From Planococcus citri (Eukaryota > Arthropoda > Insecta > Hemiptera > Pseudococcidae): DNA of 64,000 nt. The stretch's first letter is position 1. Each line of letters begins with the position of its first letter. Shown in pieces: positions 43,001 to 54,172 of the stretch. Position numbers and translations under genes: made by a program. Under the pieces are notes generated by a model. That model saw only the letters and a program-made list of their open reading frames with translations. It did not search any database and was not told the DNA's origin. The stretch covers positions 20,047,230-20,111,229 of the forward strand of contig NC_088677.1 of assembly GCF_950023065.1 (NCBI RefSeq). Reading direction: 5' to 3'.

Positions 43001-46000
43001 TAGGTACGTATTTTTGCTATTTGAAAAACCAATCGCTTTTTAGCAAATGGCTAAAGATTTACACAATTTTTCTCTATCAAATTACCCAAAACCCTCGTTT
43101 TTTGCCAATAATTTCCCAAATAATTCGTATGATTCATTTCGTAAAGAATTGATTCTTTAGACAAGGCTACAGAAAAAACTATAACTTACATAAAGCAGAA
43201 ATTTCAAATATATATACTAATAAGTATGCTTTGAACATAGAACTGGTGCCTTTTGATATTTTTGACAAATTTATAAAATTTTTAGGAAGCCAAAATGAGG
43301 GGGGGGGAGTCAATTTTCAAAAAATCGAGAAAGGAAATTTGTGACAATTTTTTTTCATTTTTGGCAAAACACAAAACGGTCAGTTTCAACAAAAAACATG
43401 ATTTTTAGGCAATTTTTTTTGAAAATTGGCTACATAGTTACTCGTTTTAGCGAGATTTTTGCATTTTTTCGTTGAAATAGCAAGACTTTTGGGTAATTTT
43501 TTTTTTTCAATTAGGGCACTGAGGACTTTTTTTGTACGAGGGCGACAATTTTTGACAAGAAACACGTGAGATTTTCAGTGAGACCTTTTGACAATTTTTA
43601 GAGAAAAAAAACGAGGCATTATTGAAAATCTTCGGTAAACAATTTTTGCAATTTTTGTCGGAGAATGAGACCTTATAGCATTTTTTTTTTCAAATGAAAA
43701 ACGAGATCTACAGGCAATCATCAATTGGCAAGAAGCAAGACTTTGACAAATTCAGAAAAAGACTAAGTTTCCTAGAAATAATTTTCTAAAAAAAAAATGT
43801 GGGTATTTTTGGCCGAAAGCAACACTTTGTCAATTTCAGCAGAAAGCAGGGCTTTATAGCAATTTTTAAACAAAAAGTGAGACGGAAAATTGCATTGAAG
43901 GAATTTTGACAATATCTCTCAAAAAAGCGAGAATTTAGGACAATTTTTACAAAAAAGTGTCTTTTCGAAATTTTTTGCAAAGAAGCAAAATTGTTAGCAA
44001 TTTTAGGAATAAAACTAGATACATTATTATTATTTATCAACATTATCTCTGTTTCTTCTCTCTATCATAAAATTAGATCGAGGATTTGAAAAAAATTTCA
44101 TTTCCAAAATTGTTCAAAAAACTAAGCTCAAGTTTATAGTATCCAAAATTTTGGAAAAGTGATCAAAAGTTGGGTTACCACCCCCCCCCCCCCCCTCCTT
44201 AAAGTGAAAAACTTGATTTTTTTCATCCATTTTTAGGTATCTCGCCACTCAAATTTGACCAAGGTGATCTAATTTTTTTTCATAATCATAAATATTAATT
44301 GAACTTATTTGACCTGTTTTCAGAGTTGAAAGAAAAAACAATTTTTGAGCTATTTTTCGCGTCTTTTTCGCGTCTTTTGACTTTCAAAATAGCCTACAGT
44401 TCCTCAAAATTCGTTTGGTGGGTTAAAATTTGCAACGTACAGTACCTAGAATAGGTGTCAAAAGAGGGACCTTTTTTCAGATTTCAGTCCAAATTTCAGC
44501 ACTTCACCCCTATTAAATGATGAGGATTGGAAAAGTCGAGTTTTTGAGCTACCTATGTTTAGCGAATTTTGTCTTCAAGAACAATCTGTAACATAACTCC
44601 TAATTTCATATTTTTGCAATGTACAGCGCGTAAGATGCCATAAATGTGCCCTTTTGTAGCATTTTATCTAACATTATAATTTGATAAAGTCATATTCAAC
44701 TCGTTTAGAACCAGAAAATTCAAATCGAAACTTTTCACGCACATTTTCGATCGTTTTTAAAAATAGGTACTTTCTTCTGATTGGTCAATCAAATAGCAAC
44801 TTCTTAGGAAAAAAGCAAAATGTTTAAAATTCAAGTTACTCTGAGGATCCAAATTCTGATCCTGAAGTCGAACTGTTTTCAGAATTGAAATCAGCAAAAT
44901 TCGTCCAAAAATCATGATTAGACTTATGTACGTCTGTAAGACTTACCTACTTCTTGTGATACGTGTAAGAAGCTTCATAATTTATACATTCTATTTTATT
45001 ATTCTTGAGAAAATAATATCGTACTCACCTAAAACAAATTAAAAAAAAAAACACAATTGTACGTTAGTCGATTTCAAATAATAACTTTACAAGTACTTCA
45101 ACTCCTTATTATACGATTTACAATCTATCTACGTTTTATTTAGGTCAAGCTCAAGGACAGGAATCAAATGAAAAAATATGTTTACGAGTTCGATTCCTTC
45201 TTATTTTTTTCATCTCGTTGATTCTAAAAAATATTCAGTGATTTTCATACTCCAAAACGACAATTTCTTCAGTACAACGAAGTAAAACATATCCACATTC
45301 TTCAAAAATTTCCGATAAAAAAGTGTTCGGAGGACCGGGAGGAGGAAGGGGGTCGTGCTTGTTATTTCGGAGCACGCTGCAGCACGCTGTATTGAGGTTG
45401 CAACTTTTGGAACTAAAAATACTGATAAGAGTGATAACAACTGAAATAGGGGTCTAATGCATTGGGTTATATGGGAGAATGCCGAATTATTGCATTTTTT
45501 TATAACTGAAAGAAGTAAAGACTTTTTTAAATGTAAGTACCTTTAGTAGAATTTCACGCTCTTTCATAAAATGTCAACAGAAAAATTCCACGTGAAATAA
45601 TTTCGGAGATATTGAATTTCAAAGTTTGTGATTCAGTGATTACTGAGTAATCACTATGATCAGTTTAATTGATTTAGCGCTTTTTTATTTCTATATTCGT
45701 ATTATTCGTGTATTTTCATGATTTTTAATTTGATTGTTAGTTAAATTTCAGTTTAAACTTTACAAAATCTTTAATGATGAAAGAAATTGATGTTAGTGAA
45801 AGTGATAGTGAATGCTTTTAGAGCTGTTATCTCTCTTACAAAACAACGAATATCAAATATCTATTCAAAATTATGTACTCCTGTTTCACACTGAAATATA
45901 AAACTCATTTTCACAGGTTGGGTATCAACTATTTTAAAATATTATTACTAAAATATAGAAAAGATGACGAAGAAATAGAATTTCAACATTCTTTGAAATT

Positions 46001-49000
46001 CAATATCTCTGAAAATATTGCACGTAGAATTTTTCTGTTGACATTTTATGAAAGGGCGTGAAATTCTACTAAAGATGCTTACATTTAAATAAGTCTTTAC
46101 TTCTTTCAGTTATAAAATAATGCAATAATTCAAAATTTTGCTATATAATCCAATACATCAGACCCCTATTTCAACTGTTATCACTAATATCTTCGAATTG
46201 AATTCAACGTCGCCAACTCGGTCGGGTATCGCTCATTTTCGTCAACTCGGAGATGAAAGCAGGAACACGTCGAGATATAATTTATGCTTTTTCGAGTCCC
46301 TCTTCGATTTTTTTAGTGATGTGATACAGGGGTTTTTGAGAGGGAGGGAGGAGCAGGAGGAAGTTCAACTGAAAATTTTCAGACTGATGTAAGGGAAAAA
46401 ATGGCGTTAGCGAAGCAAGGGCGAAAATTTTTGAACATGTGATTTCGAGTGGCCTAAAAACGACGAGGTTAAAAAAAAATCAGGGTCATTATTCTCAAGT
46501 ATCTTGACCTTCAGACAAAGTTTCAAATCAATCGACTAAAAACATCCAGAGACAGCTCAATTCATCATTTTGATAGTACATACTAAACGAGAAATATAGC
46601 ACAAAAAGCTAAACTCCGAATCAAAGGTAGTTCCACTCCACTTATGCCTTTACACATTTTCCTGTTTGATGTACTGTATAAAGAAAGTTTCTTCAAAATG
46701 TAAAGGAACAACCCTTGAAAAAGTTGAAAGTTTTTCCATCAAGTACCGTTTGTGAAATAGGAATTTCTATTTGTTTTTACCATTATACCAATATACCAAT
46801 GATAATTTACTGTAGTGTATCGACCAATTGTATGTACTATATTTTAACGTGAATTTCGTTATGTTTCAGGTGAACAAAACCTACGCTATTGTATCATCGT
46901 CGATATCATTCTGGATACCATGTACCATCATGATCTTCACATACTGGCAAATCTTCCGCGAAGCGAACCGGCAAGAGAAGCAAATACACGCGCGATTAGG
47001 TAATCAAGCGCTGATAAATTACGCCAGAGATGACCACAACAGCTCGAACGGTGACGTCAAAAGTAATAATGGACGATCGTCGTCGAACGTGTTCAACGAA
47101 ATGGGCCCATCGGTACATTGTACGCCGACTAAAGATAGGAATATTATCAAAATGAAAAGAGAACACAAAGCGGCTCGAACATTAGGAATTATTATGGGAA
47201 CTTTCATATTATGCTGGTTGCCGTTTTTCTTATGGTAAGTCTAAGTACACAGTATCATACACTATCAGATGTATCTTTACCTTACTCATGGGTCGTTCCA
47301 TGTCAGTTGGACCAAGAAGTGGTAGGGGGGTTCGGCAATTTTTTTTGAAATTAATGGCGCAAATCGCAGCCCTCTAGCCCATTTTTGAAGGCAGCCAGGG
47401 GGTGTCAAAGTTTTCAGTGAACTTGAAATATCATCCATTTCAGCAGTGGATTACTCGATAACCGCGATACCTACCAAAATGGAACATTTTTCCATAGTTA
47501 GGGGTTTTAAAAGGCTTTTTGGTTATATCATAAAAATCAGTGTTGCCACTTTTTTTCGTACAAGAAATTAGCTCATAAAGTTTCAAAACATAGTTTTTAC
47601 ATCGTTCCGACTCTCAAAAATTCTGAAAAAAATATATTATAGACCACTTTTTATGCTGAACAACATATTAAAAAATTGGGATGGTAACATGTTGCAAACT
47701 TTATTTTAAAAAATTTTAAGTTTGCGAAAAAAATACGATTTTTTGATTTAAAACATGAAAAAAGTTTTGATAGGCGAAGTTGACCCATTTGACCCCTATT
47801 TTTACGTATCTGTTGAAAAAGTTGAAAAAACACTTTCACTCGATGAAAATGAACTCCTCACAAAAAAATCAAAATTCGAAAAAATTCAGTTTTCAATTTC
47901 AAACATTAAAAAAAGTTTAAATTTATTCAGTTGTCTTCTTATTTTGACCTCTTTCTGACGTATTTCATTAAAAAGTTGATAAAAATTACACTCGCAACAA
48001 AAAAATAAAAATTCGTTCATTTTTTGAATTTTTTTGAATTTTGATTTTAATGTGAGGAGTTTATTTCATCGAGTGAAAGGGTATTTTCAACTTTTTCAAC
48101 AGATACGTAAAAATAGGGGTCAAATGGGTCAACTTCACCTATCAAAACTTTTTTTCATGTTTTAAATCAAAAAATCGTATTTTTTCGCAAACTTAAAATT
48201 TTTTAAAATCAACTTTGCAACATGTCACCATCTCAATTTTTTAATATGTTGTTCAGCATAAAAAGTTGTGCATAATATATTTTTTCAGAATTTTTGAGAG
48301 TCGGAACGATGTGAAAACTACGTTTTGAAACTTTATGAGCTAATTTCTTATACGAAAAAAAGTGGCAACACTGATTTTTATGATATCACCAAAAAGCCTT
48401 TCAAAACCCTTAACCTAACTATGGGAAAATGTTCCATTTTGGTAGGTATCGCAGTTATTGAGTAATCCACTGCTGAAATGGATGATATTTTTGGTTCACT
48501 GAAAACTTTGACACCCCCTGGCTGCCTTCAAAAATGGGCTAGAGGGCTGCGATTTGCGCCATTGGTCATCCCTTCAGTAGTTCTTTCCACAGAAAAAATT
48601 TCAAAAAAATCGCCGAACCCCCCTACCACTTCTTGGTCCAATTGACGTGGAATGACCCTCGTATGATGAAAATTTTTTTCGGTTTTTTTCCTCCCAATCT
48701 CCTAAAGTTGTTACCTCGGGTGAGAAAATCACGCCATGAAATTGTAAGCTCTCCTCGGTGACAAATGAGTGGCGTCGATGAGCCTATCCCTCCACCCAAT
48801 TTCACAAAATATGCATTAATTGAAGGGTTTAATTCCAAGTCGGCCTAAGTCCATTTTTATCATTTTTGAGTTAGCAGCGCCATCTGGTGGTACAGGTCGG
48901 TTAACACCTTTATCACCTTGTCCCAACACCTGGCGTTACTTTTTTCGCTCAGGAGCGCTGTTTTGCGGGCTCAAAAAAACAGCTGATTATTCCAAAGTGG

Positions 49001-52000
49001 CCTAAATCATACATTTTTCAAGAGTATTTGTATACAAGTGCGGTTGTGCCGTTTTTTTCAAGTTTTTCAACGATTTTCGAGAGACGAAATTTGAAGGTGC
49101 TTCGAATGAAATTGTTTCAGAAATGTATTAAATTAATGATTCGTGAATTTTTTTTTGAAAAAACGCGTTTTTCAGCTCTTTTTCGAAATTTTTAACGTCA
49201 GATAATTCCAAATGGGCCTAAGTCCACTTTTTCTGACTGTTTGACGCGCTCTGGAGCTGAAAATACGCAAAATTAAAAAAATACCAATACGGTACTTTAA
49301 AGCAGAAAGGTCAAGCTTCACAACCATATAATCACATCATTTATTATTGAAGCGGAAGGGCGAGAAAAACACTTATTTGTGTTTTTCTCGAAACGGAAAA
49401 AATGGACTTAGGCCGACTTGGAATTAAACCCTTCAATTATAGAAAGCATTTTCAAAATTTATTGTTAACTTCCTAGTTTCAGCACCTCAATCTGCCCTTC
49501 TATGCTACTTCAGTTGAATCTTTTTTTTTGTGGAGTCACGGAGGGGGGAGTAGGGGCACGCAGTTTCTCCAAAGGCCATAAACACTGAAAAAGTGAAAAA
49601 ATTTGGAGGGAAAAAATGGATGAAACTCGAAAAAAGCAAAAACCAAGACTTTGGTTAGGCAAACTTTGAAACAAAAAGAGAACTTTTCAAGCAGGCGAGG
49701 CAAAAATCAATGCTTTTAGGACGTTTTGGCCAAAAAATCATAAATCATGGCATTCATGGCAAAAATCACGACCATTTGACCATTTCATCAATTTTACAAA
49801 AAAAGTCAATTTTTTGACAATTTTGGCAGAAACGGGATTCTTCTATGAGCATTCTTGGAAGAGCAAGACTGTTGGACTATTTTTTGATAAAAAGTGGCCT
49901 TTTCATGACAATTTCATCAGTAGTGGACATTTTTTGATAATTTTGACAGAAATTTACACTTCTTGACTATTATGCCGAAAATTGGCATTTTTTGACACCC
50001 CCCTCCCCCCACCAAAAGGAATTTTTCAACAACTTTTTCAAAAATTCACATTTTTTGACTTGGGCAAATTTAGCAAAAAACCCAAAACCTTATAAAGTAA
50101 GTTTGATAAAAAAAAAAAAACAAGAATTTTGTTTGGCAATTTTGGAACAAAAAGAGGCCTCCTCAACAGATAAGACGAAAATCAATTCTTTTTGGATGTT
50201 TGGGGCGGGGAGGAGTATGAAAAATTATTGACAAAAAAAGCATTAGGTGCAGATTAGCGTCCTCCCTCATCGCCACCCCATGACCAACGAATGAATTAGA
50301 GGGGAGAGTTCTCAATTACACCTACTTGAAAAAAAAATATTGAAAATTTTCATGTTTATCCATCATTCTACCAAATCCTTAGAATTTGTGCTTCTTCATC
50401 GGAACCACACTGAAAAAATGTAACTTGTGCCCATCCATGAATTTCTAAAATTAGAGTGATGAAGTTCTCAATGGTTGACAGGTTGACACTTTTTGAACTA
50501 AGTTCCCAAGTAAAAATTTCCATGCGCTGCCAACCTTTTTCCTTCTCAAATTCTCTCATCAGAACATTTAGGACTGACCTTCTACTATACAGTTCGACCC
50601 ACATTTCTCCCAAATTCATCACATCATCAGTAAAAACTCTGTGAAATTTTTCATCAAAAAATCTGTATTTTCCCCAAATGATTGACACCTCAGTGGCTGA
50701 CACATTTAGAACCCAATGCCCATACGCTCTCTATATTTTTTTTCAAATAACTCACATTTCACCCAAATGTAGGTATGTATTAGTTATTATCGCCTACTCC
50801 ATACCAATTTTCAATTTAAAAAATTCAATACAATGTATTTATGGGCTTCAAAAAAATTCTTGGACCTTCAAGTGAACGCGTTGTTTTTCACAAGAAACCA
50901 TTTTCTAAAAATTTTTGCCGGACATTATTAGTAAAAAAAATTTGCTGCGAAAATTACTCTCCAATTTTTTATTTTCACGATACTGTTGTATCCAAATGAG
51001 TACATATTTGAGTCTTCAATTTTGTACTCGTTTTTGCTTCGTTTGCTTTCATAGAAAACTTGTATTTTTGAGAGATATCGATCTCTATTCAATTTTTTTG
51101 GACAATTGTTTACATTGATGTATATCAACTCAATCAACTGTATCGAATCTTTTTTGGACAACGCCTATCATTTGCAAAAGTTCAAACCCATACATTTAAA
51201 TTCTTCTCCAAAAATGAATAAAATTAAAAATTAAAATGGGTCTTCAATTTTTTTCCTCGGATAAAAAAAAATAAAAAACTGGGCTTGAATTGTTCTTTAT
51301 CTTTTTACCCCCTCTTAAAATTTTTAGCAAACAATTTTTATGAAAAATAACCTTGCTCATCTAATAGACCAGAGCGTGTAAAGTTCAACGATGTGCTCAC
51401 GAACTCATTTTAATGAAAATCAGAGTGTCCAATCCTTAAAATCTAAACATACTTTTGTAAAATTTTGTTCAGAAAATCGACTGAAATTCATATCACATTT
51501 TTCAAAGTCTCCTGAACCATAAACATTGATTGGAAAATGAAGCCTTTCAAGGGCATCGTGTTCCAAAAGAAGTACAAACATGTTGATAAATCATTTTCAT
51601 ATCGATTCATGGCTTTAGTGGCTCATTTTTCACAAAATTCCTGGGGGATGAAGGGAGGTGAAGACCCCAGAGAGCTAGGGTGAAAAAAACTGGACCGTTA
51701 CCCCAACGTAATTGTCAACCGCTGGGTATACTTGATCCTAATTGGATTTGTTGAAATATGGAAAATTTTCAAAAAAGTAAGTAGGTAAGTAATTTGACAA
51801 ACATCGATTTTACCTCTTTTTTTCATTATTTTCCTATTTTGGATGCTTCATATAAGGGGACCAACATCATTGGGAGACCAACGGAGGGGTTTTCCTGGAG
51901 AGATGGTTATTAGGAAAATTCTGCCTGGAAATGAAACGTTTCCAAAGAATTTGTAAAGGCATCAATTTTCAATTTTTTTTTTCAATTTTTTCAAAATTTG

Positions 52001-53191
52001 GGACTCGAGATTTACCAACTTTGAAAAAATTATCGAAAATAAGAGAATGTTTGAATAATTTAAATGATGCCCATAACCCATAGGTAGTACTCGTGGTCAA
52101 AAAAAATGTTATTAGGTACGATAAATTGACTTTCTTCAAAATTGAAGGGGCAAAAACTTGATTGAAAATTTCCGAATTTGAAATGCTTCAAATTTTCTAA
52201 CATTTTCTGTTTGTTCATTTGAGCACTACAAATTATTGAAGTAATTGCACCATTTTTGGGCAAAAATTTACCAATTTTGAAAAATTCGTCAAAATTGAGA
52301 AAACACTTGGATCATTCAAGTGACTTCACTCACTCATCATAGTATTTGAGTGAACGAACAAAAAGTTTTGCGAAGCACGTGGCTCCAACCACTCATAATA
52401 ACGTTTTTTGATCGTCTCCTCGAGTACTATCCACAGTTGAATTTCGACAGACGATTTCCGGAACACCCTGTAATAAAAAAATTCTAAAGCGGAAATGAGA
52501 AATTTTCGAAAAATTCTCACTAATATTAACTTGTTATATTTTTAAAAAAATTTTCAACCTATGGGGGTTGAATAAGTATGTCTTGGCTGACGGACTGGCG
52601 GGGGGGGGGGGAGATTAAGAAAAATTCCAACGTTGAAACGCAGAATTCTGGATAAATTAAATCATTTTTTTCGTTATTGTTCATTTTCACTCAGAAAGAG
52701 GAGAGGCTACTGGCACCACTTTTTTTGAAAACAGCTGTGAAAAATTAAAAATCGAAAATTATTTTCACACTCGAGGTAATAACTCCAGATGGTGGGAGGT
52801 GAAAAGTCGTAACTTTGCAACATAAGGTTCACCTTAATAGTTTACGCTACGAATAATGTTTGTTCACAGGTATGTGATAACTGCTTTATGCGATAAATCG
52901 TGCAATTGCCCGGACGAGATTGCGACGATTGTATTCTGGATTGGTTATTTCAATTCGATGTTGAATCCTTTGATATACGCTTATTTTAATAGAGACTTTA
53001 GAGAAGCATTTAGAAATACTTTGGAATGGGCTTTTTGTTACATATGCAAAAGAGACTCTTCCGATATCGACGGACTGGATATACGAAGACAGTCTCTCCG
53101 TTACGACGATCGTACAAGAAGCATTTATTCGGAAACATATTTGAAAAACATAGGTAGAAGACGATCTAGTGAATTAGGAAGTAGCTTATGA
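39348..53191 (+). CDS. Octbeta2R: beta-adrenergic-like octopamine receptor (Octbeta2R-type GPCR)
   Basis: Three exons (39348-40019, 46870-47234, 52870-53191) encode 452 residues, complete from Met to TGA. An in-frame TAG at 39333 precedes this ATG, which fixes the start. Seven membrane segments are clear. Family residues: N82 (1.50), D110 (2.50), C137 and D144 (3.25, and 3.32, the amine-binding Asp), DRY at 161-163, W189 (4.50), ECL2 C221, S233/S234/S237 (5.42/5.43/5.46, catechol/phenol contacts), P241, CWLPFF at 339-344, and NPLIY at 378-382. N-glycosylation sites are at N11, N41 and N48; C402 and C405 are possible palmitoylation sites. Third loop about 70 residues; short Ser/Arg-rich tail. 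Insect beta-type octopamine receptors couple to Gs and raise cAMP at the plasma membrane of muscle and neurons. The [16 protein letters not shown] and QEKQI blocks favour the beta2 subtype, but beta1 or beta3 cannot be fully excluded without a tree. Confidence 0.95.
40252..41253. mobile_element. 1.0-kb TIR element, 5-bp duplication TTTTA, with GAAGCGAG tandem units
   Basis: The ends CAGGGTGTCCAC and GTGGACACCCTG are inverted, followed inward by matched 'ccctgacttttccaggttttccag' segments in the same orientation. TTTTA is present on both sides (40247-40251 and 41254-41258). The interior holds four units of about 152-162 bp (starting near 40634, 40796, 40948 and 41102), each with a CCCGAGCGAAGCGAGGGC-like core, then 'aaaagcttttgaaaatttgcatttcgagaggcataaaaacgaggt'. 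Non-coding. It sits in receptor intron 1. Confidence 0.8.
41260..44040 (+). repeat. minisatellite block in receptor intron 1
   Basis: About 2.8 kb of degenerate 'gagactttttgacaatttttggcaaaaa' units, mostly + orientation, with G8 near 43302. Many minus-strand frames are open because of the T-rich repeats (Phe/Leu/Lys strings). No exon recognised. Confidence 0.7.
44041..45425. other. unique intron 1 sequence with C17 tract
   Basis: Non-repetitive intron DNA. A C run of about 17 lies at 44169-44186. No splice-flanked coding frame seen. Confidence 0.5.
45431..46184. mobile_element. foldback element with ~195-bp arms in receptor intron 1
   Basis: Left arm 45431-45627 and right arm 45991-46184 are reverse complements along their length (for example 'taggggtct' / 'agacccctat', 'ttataactgaaagaagtaaa' / 'tttacttctttcagttataa', 'aaaatgtcaacagaaaaatt' / 'aatttttctgttgacatttt'), separated by a spacer of about 360 bp. 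No clear target duplication and no coding sequence. Confidence 0.8.
46190..46869. other. end of receptor intron 1
   Basis: Includes a short copy of the GAAGCGAG motif near 46400 ('gcgttagcgaagcaagggcgaaaa'). It ends in the acceptor cgttatgtttcag at 46869. Otherwise nothing recognised. Confidence 0.5.
46870..47234 (+). CDS. Octbeta2R: octopamine receptor exon 2 (TM5 to TM6)
   Basis: This exon encodes residues 225-345 plus two bases of W346. It covers TM5 with the three ligand-contact serines, the third intracellular loop ([10 protein letters not shown]... to [13 protein letters not shown]) and TM6 with CWLPFF. It starts in phase 0 and ends in phase 2 at the donor atg|gtaagt. Confidence 0.95.
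47290..48658. mobile_element. large near-perfect palindrome, ~600-bp arms
   Basis: Left arm about 47290-47889 and right arm about 48024-48658 are reverse complements at roughly 95% by eye, around a ~135-bp AT-rich spacer. The arms begin GGGTC(G/A)TTCCA(T/C)GTCA and run without large gaps, except for a ~35-bp block present only in the right arm (near 48565-48600). No coding frame of note and no clear target duplication. It lies in receptor intron 2, so the pre-mRNA would carry a very long hairpin. Confidence 0.85.
48822..49434. mobile_element. 613-bp TIR element with AATT duplication
   Basis: The ends are exact inverted repeats of over 30 bp, starting GAAGGGTTTAATTCCAAGTC and continuing GGCCTAAGTCCA. 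AATT lies on both sides (48818-48821 and 49435-49438). Two internal partial copies of the end ('ccaaagtggcctaaatcat' near 48992, and 'attccaaatgggcctaagtcc' near 49205) make subterminal repeats. No transposase frame. Confidence 0.88.
49600..50250 (+). repeat. minisatellite block in receptor intron 2
   Basis: Degenerate 'gacatttttgacaattttggcaaaaa' units, + orientation, broken by C-rich ccccctccccccacc near 49998. No gene. Confidence 0.6.
50368..50733 (-). pseudogene. antisense gene-fragment candidate, ~120 codons
   Basis: A minus-strand frame from about 50733 to the stop at 50368 has normal protein composition, quite unlike the repeat frames. It contains [20 protein letters not shown], then [32 protein letters not shown] and [19 protein letters not shown]. 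It has no ATG at its start, and it follows a tatag that could be an acceptor. I do not recognise the family. It may be an exon of a nested antisense gene or a relic of one. Confidence 0.4.
50740..52869. other. rest of receptor intron 2
   Basis: AT-rich unique DNA with a G12 tract near 52600. A lone '...ggaacaccctgta' near 52459 looks like one end of a CAGGGTGTTC-type TIR element. It ends in the acceptor tgttcacag at 52869. No exon recognised. Confidence 0.5.
52870..53191 (+). CDS. Octbeta2R: octopamine receptor exon 3 (TM7 and C-tail)
   Basis: This exon completes W346 and encodes ECL3 ([10 protein letters not shown]), TM7 with [20 protein letters not shown], helix 8 ([10 protein letters not shown]), the Cys pair FCYIC, and a Ser/Arg-rich tail ending ELGSSL. 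TGA is at 53189-53191. Confidence 0.95.
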
Positions 53192-54170
53192 CAAGAAACA
53201 ATAAAAATTTAATACTCATTTTTATACTCGAACTTTTTACGACTGGTTAATTAAATTATAAGTACTTATACCGTAAGAGATTAAGTATCGTATCGCTATA
53301 GTTTCAACATCTTGTCGCTATATCTTACTCAATTTACCTACCTACCTAAGTGCCTACTTAACCTAACCTAACCTATCTATGTAGTACCTGTCAACATTGT
53401 AGTTCGTTCATTTGAATTTTTGGATACATTTTAGGTAGCCTACCGGAAATGTACGCCGATTCAAATGAGCACGCTGCAGAACCACACGGTGCTCATAAAG
53501 CATGTGTTATTAACAGGTAGATAGAGGTACTGCGCTGTTCACTCGATTGGTTCATTTTTTCTCTCTCTTTTCACAGTTCGATTAATGAGAATTTTAAAAT
53601 ATGCAGTACGAGGAGTAAAGTAATACGTAATAATTGGCCTAAAAATATCAATATCGCGTAGGTACCCTATATCAATATAAATAATAGTACCTACTTATAC
53701 TCGTATAACCTCTGCGTACTATAATATCTCTATTTGCGACAAGTTTACCTAAAATTCCATAGGTACTTATTTTTATGTGTTTACCTGCCTACCTCTTACT
53801 TCGCGCATCGACGAATTTTGTAAATAAACGCGCCATTCAAGTGCTTAACGTCTAGCAGCCTACCAAACACATGTATACGACATACGTGCGCCGTGAATGT
53901 GATAACACGCAACCAAGCACACGTGCTGAATGGTCGAGTGCCAAATGAATAACACCCGCCAAAATTTTCGATGGTGAAACACAATATGGTCACTGCGAAA
54001 GCGAAAAGCAGTTCGCTATGTTAAAACTCGCGTAGGCCCTAATAAAATTTTACTAATTCAGCTGAAAATTTACATCTTCGAATTCTTTCAAACTTGCAGG
54101 CTCATTGGACTCTACCAAGGGTTCGGGTCTGGTCTCTTACTCGATTTTTACCAAAAAATAAACAATAAAA
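53192..54170 (+). other. receptor 3' UTR and downstream unique sequence
   Basis: AATAAA occurs at 53200-53205, only 9 bp after the stop and probably too early alone. A second AATAAA lies at 53823-53828 after repeat-free, higher-GC sequence and is the better candidate. Past it is unique DNA with nothing recognised. Confidence 0.4.
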
Positions 54171-54172
54171 TT

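Noticed and set aside
45150..45200. tRNA-like 'gttcgattcc' T-arm string
   Set aside because: No matching A-box, acceptor stem or anticodon arm at the right spacing. Chance match.
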